64,000 bases of DNA from Oscillibacter valericigenes. GTDB taxonomy: Bacteria; Bacillota; Clostridia; Oscillospirales; Oscillospiraceae. Position numbers and translations under genes: made by a program. Shown piece after piece: positions 53,364 to 63,419 of this stretch. Each line of letters starts with the position of its first letter. Positions within the stretch are counted from its first letter, which is position 1. The notes beneath the pieces were generated by a model, which saw only the letters and a list, made by a program, of their open reading frames with translations, did no database searches and was not told the origin of the DNA. The stretch spans positions 96,761 through 160,760 of the forward strand of contig NZ_JAFBIV010000004.1 of the NCBI RefSeq assembly GCF_021531915.1. Reading direction: 5' to 3'.

Positions 53364-54695
53364 ATGGGGAAGTACACCAAGGAGGACATCATCCGAATGG
53401 TGCAGGAGGAGGATATCCAGTTCATCCGGATGCAGTTCACCGATATCTTCGGCCAGCTGAAAAACGTGGCCATCACCGCCTCCCAGATCGAACGGGCGGT
53501 GAACAATGAGATCATGATGGACGGCAGCTCCATTGAGGGCTTTGTCCGCATCGAGGAGTCCGACCAGTACCTGTGGCCGGACCTGGACACCTTCGCCATT
53601 CTCCCCTGGCGGCCCCAGTACGGCAAGGTGGCCCGCCTGATCTGCGACGTCCATAACCCGGACGGCACCTCCTTCCAGGGGGATCCCCGCAGCGTGCTGA
53701 AGCGGGAGCTGCAGCGGGCGGAGCGGCTGGGCTACACCTTCAACGTAGGCCCGGAGCTGGAGTTCTTCCTGTTCCAGACGGACGAGAACGGCCGCCCCAC
53801 CACCCAGACCAGCGACGAGGCCGGCTACTTCGACCTGGGTCCCCTGGACCACGGAGAGAGCACCCGCCGGGAGGTGACCCTGGCCCTGGAGCAGATGGGC
53901 TTTGAGATCGAGGCCAGCCACCACGAGCTGGCCGCAGGCCAGCACGAGCTGGACTTCAAGTACGCCGAGGCCCTTCACACCGCCGACAACATCATGACCT
54001 TCAAGCTGGCGGTGAAGACCCTGGCCCAAAAGAACGGCCTCCACGCCACCTTTATGCCAAAGCCCGTCTACGGTGCCGCCGGAAACGGCATGCACGTCAA
54101 CATGTCCCTGTTCCGGGACGGCCACAACGCCTTCTACGACGAAAGCACTCCCAACCAGCTCTCCCCCCTGGCCACTCAGTTTATCGCGGGCCTGCTGGCC
54201 CATGCCCAGGGCTTCTGCGCTCTGACCAATCCCCTGGTGAACTCCTACAAGCGGCTGGTCCCCGGCTATGAGGCCCCCTGCTACCCGGCCTGGTCCACCT
54301 CCAACCGCTCCGCCCTGATCCGCATCCCCGCTCCCCGGGGGCAGGGCACCCGGGTGGAGCTACGGAGCCCCGATCCTTCCTGCAACCCCTATCTGGTCTT
54401 TGCCGCCTGCCTGGCGGCGGGACTGGACGGCATTGAAAAGAAACTGACGCCCCCCGCCCCCATTTCCCGGAACATCTACGAGATGACGGCGGAGGAGCGC
54501 AGCGCCTGCGGCCTGGAGAGCCTCCCCGGCACCCTGGAGGCCGCCATCCGGGCGCTGGAGGCAGACCGTGTGGTCCTGGACGCCCTGGGTCCCCATACCG
54601 CCCTGCAGTACATCACCGGCAAGCTGCGGGAGTGGGAGGAGTACCGCACCCAGGTCTCCCAGTGGGAGCTGGACAAGTATCTGGTGACCTATTGA
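53364..54695 (+). CDS. glnA: Glutamine synthetase, type I
   Basis: Makes glutamine from glutamate, ammonia and ATP. 443 residues, the GSI-alpha length. [29 protein letters not shown] and [13 protein letters not shown] are the catalytic motifs. It lacks the tyrosine adenylylation loop of GSI-beta, so control by transcription and feedback is expected. Start follows GAAAGGAGACC. Confidence 0.97.
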   Translation: MGKYTKEDIIRMVQEEDIQFIRMQFTDIFGQLKNVAITASQIERAVNNEIMMDGSSIEGFVRIEESDQYLWPDLDTFAILPWRPQYGKVARLICDVHNPDGTSFQGDPRSVLKRELQRAERLGYTFNVGPELEFFLFQTDENGRPTTQTSDEAGYFDLGPLDHGESTRREVTLALEQMGFEIEASHHELAAGQHELDFKYAEALHTADNIMTFKLAVKTLAQKNGLHATFMPKPVYGAAGNGMHVNMSLFRDGHNAFYDESTPNQLSPLATQFIAGLLAHAQGFCALTNPLVNSYKRLVPGYEAPCYPAWSTSNRSALIRIPAPRGQGTRVELRSPDPSCNPYLVFAACLAAGLDGIEKKLTPPAPISRNIYEMTAEERSACGLESLPGTLEAAIRALEADRVVLDALGPHTALQYITGKLREWEEYRTQVSQWELDKYLVTY

Positions 54696-54802
54696 GCAGC
54701 CGCTTTCCGTAAGAGCGGGCAGAGCACCGGTCCCCACGGAAGCCATTCGCAAAGACCGATGTCCCCCATCGGCCCATTCCGCAGCAAAGGAGGTACAGGA
54801 AG

Positions 54803-55345
54803 ATGGACCGGATCGTTGTGGCCTTTGCCAACGAAGAAGCCCAGCGCCGCATTTGCCGGCTGCTGGAATCCGACGGCTGGTCCCCCGCTGCCAGCTGCGC
54901 CTCCGGAGCGGAGGCCATCCGCACCGTCCGGAAGCTGGGCAGCGCCATCGTGATCTGCGGCTTCAAGCTGCGGGACATCACGGCAAACGATCTGGCTGCC
55001 GACCTGCAGGGTACGGCTCTGCTGATGGTGGTCTCCTCCGCCGTAAACCTGGACTTCTGCCAGCGGGACAACCTCTACAAGCTCCCCACCCCCATCTCCC
55101 GGTCCGACTTCTTCGCCACCCTGGACCTGATGCGGCAGTTCGAGGAGGCCCACCTGCACCACGCGCCTCCCAAGCGAAAGGAGGCGGAGCAGCAGCTCAT
55201 CCGAAAGGCCAAGGAGCTGCTGATGGACACCAACCGCATGACGGAATCGGAGGCCCACCGCTTCCTCCAAAAGCGCAGCATGGACGCCGGCATGAAGCTG
55301 GCGGACATGGCACAGTACATCCTTGATTCTTATGGGGTGCCCTGA
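54803..55345 (+). CDS. ANTAR-domain RNA-binding antiterminator, NitR-like
   Basis: 180 residues: an N-terminal receiver-like domain (1-115) and a C-terminal ANTAR domain (about 122-176) with LIRKAKELLMDTNRMTESEAHRFLQKRSMD. The receiver is degenerate: Gly53 (VICGFKL) stands where the phosphoacceptor Asp should be, and the acidic pair near the N-terminus is missing, so phosphorylation is unlikely. A glnA-antiterminator pair of this kind (NitR) is known in solventogenic clostridia. Its likely RNA targets are the glnA and amt leaders in this window. Start follows AAAGGAGGT. Confidence 0.88.
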   Translation: MDRIVVAFANEEAQRRICRLLESDGWSPAASCASGAEAIRTVRKLGSAIVICGFKLRDITANDLAADLQGTALLMVVSSAVNLDFCQRDNLYKLPTPISRSDFFATLDLMRQFEEAHLHHAPPKRKEAEQQLIRKAKELLMDTNRMTESEAHRFLQKRSMDAGMKLADMAQYILDSYGVP

Positions 55346-55403
55346 AACAGAGACCCCTTTCTTTTCCGAATCCCAATCCCAAATATGAAACGGAGTGTTT
55401 CCT

Positions 55404-58400
55404 ATGCTGGAATCCGACCAGAGACGTTATCCCCTGTATGACCCCGCTTTTGAACACGACGCCTGCGGCATCGGCGCCGTGGTGGACCTGAAGGGCCGCA
55501 AGTCCTACGAGACCGTGGACAATGCCCTGAAAATCGTGGAAAAGCTGGAGCACCGCGCCGGCAAGGACGCCGCCGGAGAGACCGGCGACGGCGTAGGCCT
55601 GATGCTGCAGGTGCCCCACAAGCTGATGGTAAAGGCAGCCGCCGCCGAGGGCATCACCCTGGGCGAGGAGCGGGACTATGGCGTGGGCATGTTCTTCTTC
55701 CCCGCCGACAACCTCAAGCGTGCCCAGGCCAAGAAGATGATGGAGATCATCGTGGCCAAGGAGGGCATGGAATTCCTGGGCTGGCGGGACGTACCCACCC
55801 ACCCGGAGGTACTGGGCGAAAAGGCCATCAGCTGTATGCCCCGCATCTGCCAGTGCTTCGTGAAGCGCCCGGCGGACTGCGCTCCAGGCCTGGACTTTGA
55901 CCGGAAGCTGTATGTGGCCCGGCGGGTCTTCGAGCAGTCCAACATCAACACCTACATTCCCTCCTTCTCCAGCCGCACCATCGTCTACAAGGGCATGTTC
56001 CTGGTTGGCCAGCTCCGCAAGTTCTACGCGGACCTGACGGACCCGGACTGCGAGAGCGCCATTGCCCTGGTCCACTCCCGGTTCTCCACCAACACCAACC
56101 CCAGCTGGGAGCGGGCCCATCCCAACCGCTACATCATGCACAACGGCGAGATCAACACCATCCGGGGCAACGTGGACCGCATGCTGGCCCGGGAGGAGAC
56201 CATGTCCTCCGCGGTCATGGAGGAGGATATGGACAAGATCCTCCCCGTGGTGGACCAGAGCGGCTCCGACAGCTCCATGCTGGACAACACCCTGGAGTTC
56301 CTGATGATGAACGGCATCCCCCTGCCCCAGGCCGTCATGATGTGCATCCCCGAGCCCTGGGCCAACGACAAGAAGATGGACCGGGAGAAGCGGGACTTCT
56401 ACCACTACTACGCCACCATGATGGAGCCCTGGGACGGTCCCGCCGCCATCGTGTTCTCCGACGGCGACACCGTGGGCGCGGTGCTGGACCGCAACGGCCT
56501 GCGGCCCTGCCGGTGGTATCTCACCGACGATGACCGCCTGATCGTCTCCTCCGAGGTGGGCGTGCTGGACATTCCCCCGGAGAAAATCATCAAGAAGTCC
56601 CGCCTCCAGCCCGGCCGCATGCTGCTGGCCGACCTGCGGGAGGGCCGCCTGGTGGACGACGCCGAGATTAAGCACCGCTGTGCCGTTCAGCAGCCCTACG
56701 GCGAATGGCTGGACCAGCATCTGGTATACCTGAAGGACCTCCCCATCCCCAACAAGCGGGTGGAGACCCACTCCCAGGAGATGCGGGACCGGCTGTACAA
56801 GGCCTTCGGCTATACCTACGAGGAAGTGAAGGACTCCATCCTCCCCATGGCCCGCGCCGGCGCCGAGCCCACCGCCGCCATGGGCGTGGACACGCCGCTG
56901 GCGGTGCTCAGCGAGAAGCACCAGCCCCTGTTCAACTACTTCAAGCAGCTCTTCGCCCAGGTGACCAACCCCCCCATGGACGCCATCCGGGAGGAGATCG
57001 TCACCGACACCACGGTGTACGTGGGCTCCGGCGGCAACCTGCTGCAGGAGAAGGCGGAAAACTGCGCCGTTCTCCAGATCCACAACCCCATCCTCACCTC
57101 CGTGGACCTGATGAAGATCCGCTACATGGACCGCCCCGGCTTCCATGTGGAGACCATCTCCCTGCTGTACTACAAGGGCTCTCCCCTGGAGAACGCCCTG
57201 GACCAGCTGTTCGTCAACGTGGACCGGGCCTACAAGCACGGCGCCAATATTCTGATCCTGTCCGACCGGGGCGTGGATGAGAACCATGTGGCCATTCCCT
57301 CCCTGCTGGCAGTCTCCGCCCTGGAGCAGTACCTGGTGCGCACCAAGAAGCGCACCGCCGTCTCCATGGTGCTGGAGAGCGCCGAGCCCAGAGACGTCCA
57401 CCACTTCGCCACGCTGCTGGGCTACGGTGCCCAGGCCATCAACCCCTATCTGGCCCAGGAGTGCGTGGAGGAGCTGGTGACCCTGGGTCTGCTGGACAAG
57501 GACCCCACCGCCGCCATCAACGACTACAACAGCGCCATCCTCCACGGCATCGTGAAGATCGCCTCCAAAATGGGCATTTCCACCATCCAGTCCTACCAGT
57601 CCGCCCAGATCTTCGAGTGCGTGGGCATCAACAAGCAGGTCATCGACAAATACTTCACCAACACGGTCTCCCGGGTGGAGGGCGTGGGCCTGGAGGAGAT
57701 CGGCGAAGGCGTGGAGTGGAACCACAACCAGGCCTTCGACCCCCTGGGCCTGGGCTTTGACGCCACTCTGGACTCCATGGGCACCCACAAGCTGCGGTCC
57801 GGTCCCGACAAGGAGGACCACATGTACAATCCCCGGACCATCCTGCTGCTGCAGAAGGCCACCCGGGAGGGCAATTACAACACCTTCAAGGAATACACCT
57901 CCCTGGTGGACTTTGCCGACAAGCCCCACACCCTGCGGGGCCTGCTGGGCTTCCGGTTCGATCCCAACGGCGGCATCCCCATCGACGAGGTGGAGCCGGT
58001 GGAATCCATCGTCAAGCGCTTCAAGACCGGCGCCATGAGCTACGGTTCCATCTCCCAGGAGGCCCACGAGTGCATGGCCATCGCCATGAACCGCATCGGC
58101 GGCAAGTCCAACTCCGGCGAGGGCGGCGAGTCCCCGGATCGGCTGCGGGACGAGCGGTGCTCCGCCATCAAGCAGATCGCCTCCGGCCGCTTCGGCGTCA
58201 CCAGCGAGTACCTGTGCAGCGCTCAGGAGATTCAGATCAAAATGGCCCAGGGCGCCAAGCCCGGCGAGGGCGGCCACCTGCCCGGCAAGAAGGTATACCC
58301 CTGGATCGCCAAGACCCGGTACTCCACCCCCGGCGTCAGCCTGATCTCTCCCCCGCCTCACCACGATATCTACTCCATTGAGGACCTGGCCCAGCTGATC

Positions 58401-59936
58401 TACGACATGAAGAACGCCAACCGCCATGCCCGCATCAGCGTGAAGCTGGTGTCCGAGGCTGGCGTGGGCACCATCGCCGCAGGCGTTGCCAAGGCGGGCG
58501 CCCAGGTGGTGCTGATCTCCGGCTACGACGGCGGCACCGGCGCCGCTCCCAAGAACTCCATCCAGGGGGCGGGCCTGCCCTGGGAGTTGGGCGTGGCGGA
58601 GGCCCACCAGACCCTGATCAAGAACGGCCTGCGGCACCAGGTCATCATTGAGGCCGACGGCAAGCTGATGACCGGCCGGGATGTGGCCATCGCCTGTATG
58701 CTGGGCGCCGAGGAATTCGGCTTTGCCACCGCGCCCCTGGTCACCATGGGCTGCTGCATGATGCGGGTGTGCAATCTGGACACCTGCCCCGCCGGCATCG
58801 CCACCCAGAACCCGGAGCTGCGCAAGCGCTTCGCGGGCAAGCCGGAATACGTCATCAACTTCATGACCTTCGTGGCCCAGGAGCTGCGGGAGTACATGGC
58901 ACGCTTGGGCATCCGCACCGTGGACGAGCTGGTGGGCCGCAGCGACCTGCTGCAGGTCCGGGAAAAGCTCATCACCCACCGGGCGGAGACCCTGGACCTC
59001 AGCGGACTGCTCCAGAACCCCTACGGCGACCACGTGCCCCACTTTGATCCCGCCGCTGTCTATGACTTCCACCTGGAGGACACCGTGGACATGAGCGTGC
59101 TGGTGGAGAAGCTGGGCAAGAGCCTGAAGGGCAAGAAGTCCGGCAAGCTGAGCCTGGATGTCTCCTCCACGGACCGCTCCTTCGGCACCCTCTTCGGCTC
59201 CGAGATCACCCGCCAATGCGGCGACTCCCTGCCGGATGACAGCTACGTCATCACCTGCCGGGGCGGCGGCGGTCAGTCCTTCGGTGCCTTCATCCCCAAG
59301 GGCCTCACTTTGGCCCTGGAGGGCGACTGCAACGACGGTTTCGGCAAGGGACTCTCCGGCGGCAAGCTGATCCTCTATCCCCCCAAGGGCACCCAGTTCG
59401 ACCCCGGTGAGAACATCATCGTGGGCAACGTGGCCCTGTACGGCGCCACCTCTGGCCGTGCCTTCATCAACGGCGTGGCCGGCGAGCGGTTCTGCGTCCG
59501 CAACTCCGGCGCCGTGGCAGTGGTGGAGGGCGTAGGCGACCACGGCTGCGAGTACATGACCGGCGGCCGGGTGGTCATCCTGGGTTCCACCGGCAAGAAC
59601 TTCGCGGCGGGTATGTCTGGCGGCATCGCCTATGTGCTGGACGAGAAGCACGACCTTTACATGCGGCTCAACAAGGAGCAGGTGCTGATCGACACCCTGA
59701 CGGAGTCCCACGACATCCAGGAGCTTCGCTCCCTCATTGAAGAACACGTGGCCGCCACCGGCTCTCCCCGGGGCAAGCAGATCCTGGCAGCCTTCAAGTC
59801 CTACGTTCCCTGCTTCAAGAAGGTCATGCCCAGAGACTATGACCGGATGCTGCGGTCCATTGCCCAGTACGAGGAAAAGGGCATGAGCCGGGAGCAGGCG
59901 GAGATCGAGGCGTTCTACGCCAACACCAGAAGCTGA
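55404..59936 (+). CDS. gltB: Glutamate synthase large subunit
   Basis: GOGAT alpha subunit, 1510 residues. A short propeptide precedes the nucleophile in FEHDACGIGAVVD. Central domain and FMN-binding synthase domain (about 780-1200), a [3Fe-4S] motif C1117-x5-C1123-x4-C1128, and the C-terminal beta-helix GXGXG region. I use ATG 55404 after ACGGAGTG; a GTG three codons earlier overlaps that site. It follows the ANTAR gene by 58 nt. Confidence 0.97.
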   Translation: MLESDQRRYPLYDPAFEHDACGIGAVVDLKGRKSYETVDNALKIVEKLEHRAGKDAAGETGDGVGLMLQVPHKLMVKAAAAEGITLGEERDYGVGMFFFPADNLKRAQAKKMMEIIVAKEGMEFLGWRDVPTHPEVLGEKAISCMPRICQCFVKRPADCAPGLDFDRKLYVARRVFEQSNINTYIPSFSSRTIVYKGMFLVGQLRKFYADLTDPDCESAIALVHSRFSTNTNPSWERAHPNRYIMHNGEINTIRGNVDRMLAREETMSSAVMEEDMDKILPVVDQSGSDSSMLDNTLEFLMMNGIPLPQAVMMCIPEPWANDKKMDREKRDFYHYYATMMEPWDGPAAIVFSDGDTVGAVLDRNGLRPCRWYLTDDDRLIVSSEVGVLDIPPEKIIKKSRLQPGRMLLADLREGRLVDDAEIKHRCAVQQPYGEWLDQHLVYLKDLPIPNKRVETHSQEMRDRLYKAFGYTYEEVKDSILPMARAGAEPTAAMGVDTPLAVLSEKHQPLFNYFKQLFAQVTNPPMDAIREEIVTDTTVYVGSGGNLLQEKAENCAVLQIHNPILTSVDLMKIRYMDRPGFHVETISLLYYKGSPLENALDQLFVNVDRAYKHGANILILSDRGVDENHVAIPSLLAVSALEQYLVRTKKRTAVSMVLESAEPRDVHHFATLLGYGAQAINPYLAQECVEELVTLGLLDKDPTAAINDYNSAILHGIVKIASKMGISTIQSYQSAQIFECVGINKQVIDKYFTNTVSRVEGVGLEEIGEGVEWNHNQAFDPLGLGFDATLDSMGTHKLRSGPDKEDHMYNPRTILLLQKATREGNYNTFKEYTSLVDFADKPHTLRGLLGFRFDPNGGIPIDEVEPVESIVKRFKTGAMSYGSISQEAHECMAIAMNRIGGKSNSGEGGESPDRLRDERCSAIKQIASGRFGVTSEYLCSAQEIQIKMAQGAKPGEGGHLPGKKVYPWIAKTRYSTPGVSLISPPPHHDIYSIEDLAQLIYDMKNANRHARISVKLVSEAGVGTIAAGVAKAGAQVVLISGYDGGTGAAPKNSIQGAGLPWELGVAEAHQTLIKNGLRHQVIIEADGKLMTGRDVAIACMLGAEEFGFATAPLVTMGCCMMRVCNLDTCPAGIATQNPELRKRFAGKPEYVINFMTFVAQELREYMARLGIRTVDELVGRSDLLQVREKLITHRAETLDLSGLLQNPYGDHVPHFDPAAVYDFHLEDTVDMSVLVEKLGKSLKGKKSGKLSLDVSSTDRSFGTLFGSEITRQCGDSLPDDSYVITCRGGGGQSFGAFIPKGLTLALEGDCNDGFGKGLSGGKLILYPPKGTQFDPGENIIVGNVALYGATSGRAFINGVAGERFCVRNSGAVAVVEGVGDHGCEYMTGGRVVILGSTGKNFAAGMSGGIAYVLDEKHDLYMRLNKEQVLIDTLTESHDIQELRSLIEEHVAATGSPRGKQILAAFKSYVPCFKKVMPRDYDRMLRSIAQYEEKGMSREQAEIEAFYANTRS

Positions 59937-59954
59937 GAAAGGAGGGCGATCACC

Positions 59955-61352
59955 ATGGGAAAAACCACCGGATTTTTGGAGTACGTCCGTCAGGACGACC
60001 GGAACCGCGCCCCTGAGGAGCGGGTCCATGACTGGGAGGAATTCCACCTGGCCCTCCCCGCCAAGGAACGGCAGGAGCAGGGCGGGCGCTGCATGAACTG
60101 CGGCGTGCCCTACTGCCAGGCAGGCATGATGTTTAAAGGAAAAACCTTCGGCTGCCCCCTGCACAACCTGATCCCCGAATGGAACGACATGATCTTCGCC
60201 GGCAACCAGCCCCACGGTCTGAGCCGCCTGCTGAAGACCAACAACTTCCCGGAGTTTACCGGCCGGGTCTGCCCCGCCCCCTGCGAGCAGGCCTGCATCT
60301 GCGGCATCTACGGGGACGCCGTCACCATCCGGGACAATGAGCGCTGCATCATTGAGGAGGCCTTTGCCTCCAAGGCCGTCAAGCGCCGCCGCCCGCCCCA
60401 GTGGTCCGGGAAAAAGGTGGCCGTCATCGGCTCCGGCCCCGCCGGTCTGGCGGTGGCCGACCAGCTGAATCACCGGGGCCACTCCGTCACCGTCATTGAG
60501 CGAGAGGCCCATCCCGGCGGCCTGCTGACCTACGGCATCCCCAACATGAAGATGCCCAAGGACGTGGTGAAGCGCCGGGTGGACCTGATGACCGACGAGG
60601 GCGTCAGCTTCGTCTGCGGCGTGGACGCCGCGGAGCCCAAGACCGCCCAGCGGCTGCTGAAGGAATACGACGCCGTGGTCCTCTGCTGCGGCTCCGAGAC
60701 CCCCCGCCCCCTGGGCCTGGATACCCAGGGCGTCACCGGGGTGTACTTCGGCACGGAGTATCTGAAGGCCGCCGTCCAGCGCCACCAGTTCGGAGAGAGC
60801 CCCGCCATCCCCACGGCGGAGGGACGGGATGTGGTCATCATCGGTACCGGCGACACCGCCAGCGACTGCGTGGCCACCGCCCTGCGGGAGGGTGCCGCCT
60901 CCGTTACCCAGCTGGTGCGCCGCCCGGAGAGTGACTACCGGAAGAACGGCCAGCTGCCCACGGACTACGCCCACGAGGAGGCCCTGGCCGTCACCGGACG
61001 GGACCCCCGCCGCTTCGGCGTTCAGGTCAAGGACCTGGTGAAGGACGAGAACGGCAGTCTCACCGCTATTGTCACCACCGACGGGGACACCCTCCCCTGC
61101 CAGCTTCTCATCGGCGCCACCGGCTTTGCCGGCTGCCGGGCAGACGTGTGCGCCGCATTCGGCGTGGAGGCCGGGAAGACCGTCGCCACGGAGGAGGGCC
61201 ACTTCGCCACCAGTGTGGAGAAGGTCTTTACCGCCGGCGACATGCGCCGGGGCCAGTCCCTGGTGGTCTGGGCCATCGCGGAGGGCCGGGCCGCCGCCGC
61301 GGAGGTGGACGGATACCTGATGGGCTACACCAACCTGATGCGCACCATGTAA
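59955..61352 (+). CDS. gltD: Glutamate synthase small subunit
   Basis: GOGAT beta subunit that passes electrons from NAD(P)H to GltB. 465 residues: N-terminal Fe-S cysteines [10 protein letters not shown] and [16 protein letters not shown] loop [16 protein letters not shown](P) loop [11 protein letters not shown]. Start after AAAGGAGGG. Confidence 0.97.
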   Translation: MGKTTGFLEYVRQDDRNRAPEERVHDWEEFHLALPAKERQEQGGRCMNCGVPYCQAGMMFKGKTFGCPLHNLIPEWNDMIFAGNQPHGLSRLLKTNNFPEFTGRVCPAPCEQACICGIYGDAVTIRDNERCIIEEAFASKAVKRRRPPQWSGKKVAVIGSGPAGLAVADQLNHRGHSVTVIEREAHPGGLLTYGIPNMKMPKDVVKRRVDLMTDEGVSFVCGVDAAEPKTAQRLLKEYDAVVLCCGSETPRPLGLDTQGVTGVYFGTEYLKAAVQRHQFGESPAIPTAEGRDVVIIGTGDTASDCVATALREGAASVTQLVRRPESDYRKNGQLPTDYAHEEALAVTGRDPRRFGVQVKDLVKDENGSLTAIVTTDGDTLPCQLLIGATGFAGCRADVCAAFGVEAGKTVATEEGHFATSVEKVFTAGDMRRGQSLVVWAIAEGRAAAAEVDGYLMGYTNLMRTM

Positions 61353-61359
61353 TAGTCCT

Positions 61360-61396
61360 AAACGCCGGGGCAGGAATGCCCCGGCGTTTACCGTTT
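61360..61396 (+). terminator. Terminator of gltBD
   Basis: 12-bp stem AAACGCCGGGGC / GCCCCGGCGTTT with loop AGGAAT, then ACCGTTTT. Confidence 0.8.
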
Positions 61397-61491
61397 TCCG
61401 ACGCATTGTTCAACCTATATAAATTTTAGAGAACTTTTTGTCAGAAGCAGCAAAATGCTTGTCGATTTCGCACATTGACGATTTTGGCTTT

Positions 61492-61560
61492 GGTGGTGTA
61501 AAGTTTTACCATCGTAAAGGCAAGGACGCCTGAGAGGAAAGCTCTCGGCGTCCTTGCCTT
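61492..61560 (+). promoter_or_regulatory. amt leader: dual ANTAR-type hairpins overlapping a terminator-like stem
   Basis: First hairpin 61492-61513, stem GGTGGTG/TACCATC-type with hexaloop AAAGTT (61500-61505) and a T-T closing mismatch. Second hairpin 61518-61531, AGGC-AAGGAC-GCCT. Both loops have A at position 1 and G at 4. The second is embedded in the 5' arm of a 14-bp stem (61517-61530 with 61547-61560, AAGGCAAGGACGCC and complement, inner GAGAG/CTCTC), so the two folds compete. A ribosome-binding site follows 9 nt later. Confidence 0.65.
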
Positions 61561-61583
61561 ATTTGCTTCAAGGAGGGAATTTT

Positions 61584-63296
61584 ATGTATTCATCCGTCAA
61601 CACCATCTGGGTCCTGTTGGGAGCAGCCCTGGTCTTCTTCATGCAGGCAGGTTTCGCCATGTGTGAGGCAGGCTTCACCCGTGCCAAGAACACCGGCAAC
61701 ATCCTGATGAAGAACCTCATGGACTTCTGCATCGGCACCCCCACCTACTGGATCCTGGGCTTCGGCCTCATGTTCGGCGGGGCCGGCGCCATCATCGGCG
61801 GCTTTGATCCCTTTGTCCTGGGCGACTACGCCGATGTGCTTCCCGCCGGCGTGCCTCTGTTCGCGTTCCTGATCTTCCAGACCGTGTTCTGTGCCACCGC
61901 CGCCACCATCGTCTCCGGCTCCATGGCAGAGCGCACCAAGTTCATTTCCTACTGCATCTACTCCTTCTGCATCTCCGCGTTCATCTATCCCATCTCCGGC
62001 CACTGGATCTGGGGCGGCGGCTGGCTGAGCCAGCTGGGCTTCCATGACTTCGCCGGTTCCACCGCGGTCCACATGGTTGGCGGTGTGTGCGCCTGCATCG
62101 GCGCCGCTTTCCTGGGCCCCCGCATCGGCAAGTACGACAAGGACGGCAAGCCCCGGGCCATCATCGGCCACAACCTGTCCCTGGGCGCCCTGGGCGTGTT
62201 CATTCTGTGGTTCTGCTGGTTCGGCTTCAATGGCTGCTCCACCGTGGCCATGGACAGCAACGAGGCCATCGTCTCCGCCGGTCTCATCTTCGTGAACACC
62301 AACCTGGCCGCTGCCGTGGCCTCCTGCGTCACCATGCTCTATACCTGGCTGCGCTACAAGAAGCCCGATGTGGGCATGACCCTGAACGCCGCCCTGGCCG
62401 GTCTGGTGGCCATCACCGCCGGCTGCGACATGGTATCCCCTGTGGGCGCCGCCATCATCGGCCTCGTCGCCGGCCTGGTCCTCCCCATCTCCGTCAACTT
62501 CTTTGATTCCGTGGTGAAAATTGACGACCCCGTGGGCGCCATCTCCGTGCACGGCGTCTGCGGTGCTCTGGGCACCATCCTCACCGGCCTGCTGGCTGTG
62601 GACGGCGGAGCGTTCTACGGCGGCGGTCTCCACTTCTTCCTGATCCAGTGCCTGGGTGTGGCTGCCACTGCCCTCTGGGCCGCTGTGATGATCACCATTG
62701 TCTTCGTGATCCTAAAGAGCACCATCGGCCTCCGCGTCTCCGTCGAGGAGGAGTTGAAGGGCCTGGATATCACCGAGCACGGCCTGCCCTCCGCTTACGG
62801 CGGCTTCGCCTTCGTCTATGACGATACCCCCGCCGACCTGGTGGCCGAGGTCACCGGCGCTACGCCCGTCAAGGAGGCCGTTCCCGTGGAGGTGGCCGCC
62901 TCTGTGGTGGAGCCCTCCGCTCCCGTGGGCGGCGTGAAGATGACCAAGATTGACATTCTGTGCAAGATGGAGCGGTTCGACGCGCTCAAGCGCGCCATGT
63001 TCGACATCGGCATCACCGGCATGACCGCCACCAACGTCATGGGCTGCGGCGAGCAGCGGGGCAAGACCGAGGGCTACTTCCGCGGCGCCAAGGTGGAAGC
63101 CACCATGCTGCCCAGCCTGCAGGTGTCCATCGTGGTCAGCAAGCTGCCCGTCTCCCTGGTGGTCAACACCGCCCGCAAGGTCCTCTACACCGGCAACATC
63201 GGCGACGGCAAGATCTTCATCTCCAACGTGGAGAACGTCATCAAGGTCCGTACCGGCGAGCAGGGCTACGACGCCCTCCAGGACGAGGCCCAGTAA
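61584..63296 (+). CDS. amt: Ammonium transporter fused to a PII domain
   Basis: 570 residues. Residues 1-400 are an Amt channel with 11 predicted helices (WVLLGAALVFFMQAGFAMCEAGF, GHWIWGGGWL, DDPVGAISVHGVCG). A linker of about 50 residues, Val/Pro-rich, leads to a C-terminal PII (GlnK) domain from Met453, with T-loop TEGYFRG (Tyr498) and the VVNTARKVLYTGNIGDGKIFI core. Fusion places the regulator on the channel it blocks. ATG 61584 follows AAGGAGGG. Confidence 0.95.
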   Translation: MYSSVNTIWVLLGAALVFFMQAGFAMCEAGFTRAKNTGNILMKNLMDFCIGTPTYWILGFGLMFGGAGAIIGGFDPFVLGDYADVLPAGVPLFAFLIFQTVFCATAATIVSGSMAERTKFISYCIYSFCISAFIYPISGHWIWGGGWLSQLGFHDFAGSTAVHMVGGVCACIGAAFLGPRIGKYDKDGKPRAIIGHNLSLGALGVFILWFCWFGFNGCSTVAMDSNEAIVSAGLIFVNTNLAAAVASCVTMLYTWLRYKKPDVGMTLNAALAGLVAITAGCDMVSPVGAAIIGLVAGLVLPISVNFFDSVVKIDDPVGAISVHGVCGALGTILTGLLAVDGGAFYGGGLHFFLIQCLGVAATALWAAVMITIVFVILKSTIGLRVSVEEELKGLDITEHGLPSAYGGFAFVYDDTPADLVAEVTGATPVKEAVPVEVAASVVEPSAPVGGVKMTKIDILCKMERFDALKRAMFDIGITGMTATNVMGCGEQRGKTEGYFRGAKVEATMLPSLQVSIVVSKLPVSLVVNTARKVLYTGNIGDGKIFISNVENVIKVRTGEQGYDALQDEAQ

Positions 63297-63322
63297 CCAT
63301 CTCCCTTTGCTTCCCTTCTTTC

Positions 63323-63352
63323 GGGGGAGGTCCGCTTCGGCGGGTCTCCCCC
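63323..63352 (+). other. Hairpin after amt
   Basis: GGGGGAG and CTCCCCC pair, with inner CCGC-TTCG-GCGG; 13 pairs but no T-run. It may stabilise or weakly end the amt transcript. Confidence 0.55.
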
Positions 63353-63359
63353 ATCCATT

Positions 63360-63388
63360 GCATAGGATCTCCATTCCCGGGCATACTG
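63360..63388 (+). promoter_or_regulatory. Sigma-G-type promoter of spoVAE
   Basis: GCATA (63360-63364), 17-bp spacer, CATACTG (63382-63388), close to the sigma-F/G pattern GHATR - CATNNTA. It fits the forespore expression of spoVA genes. Confidence 0.6.
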
Positions 63389-63419
63389 ACCCCAGAAATC
63401 ATTTCCGGGAGGGTTCCTC

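Noticed and set aside
61360..61396. ANTAR hairpin with loop AGGAAT after gltD
   Set aside because: The loop has A at position 1 but not G at position 4, and the stem with T-rich tail fits a plain terminator.
55197..61406. Open minus-strand frame of over 2000 codons opposite gltB-gltD
   Set aside because: It is the antisense shadow of GC-rich gltB and gltD, with a low-complexity Gly/His/Val-rich product and no motifs.
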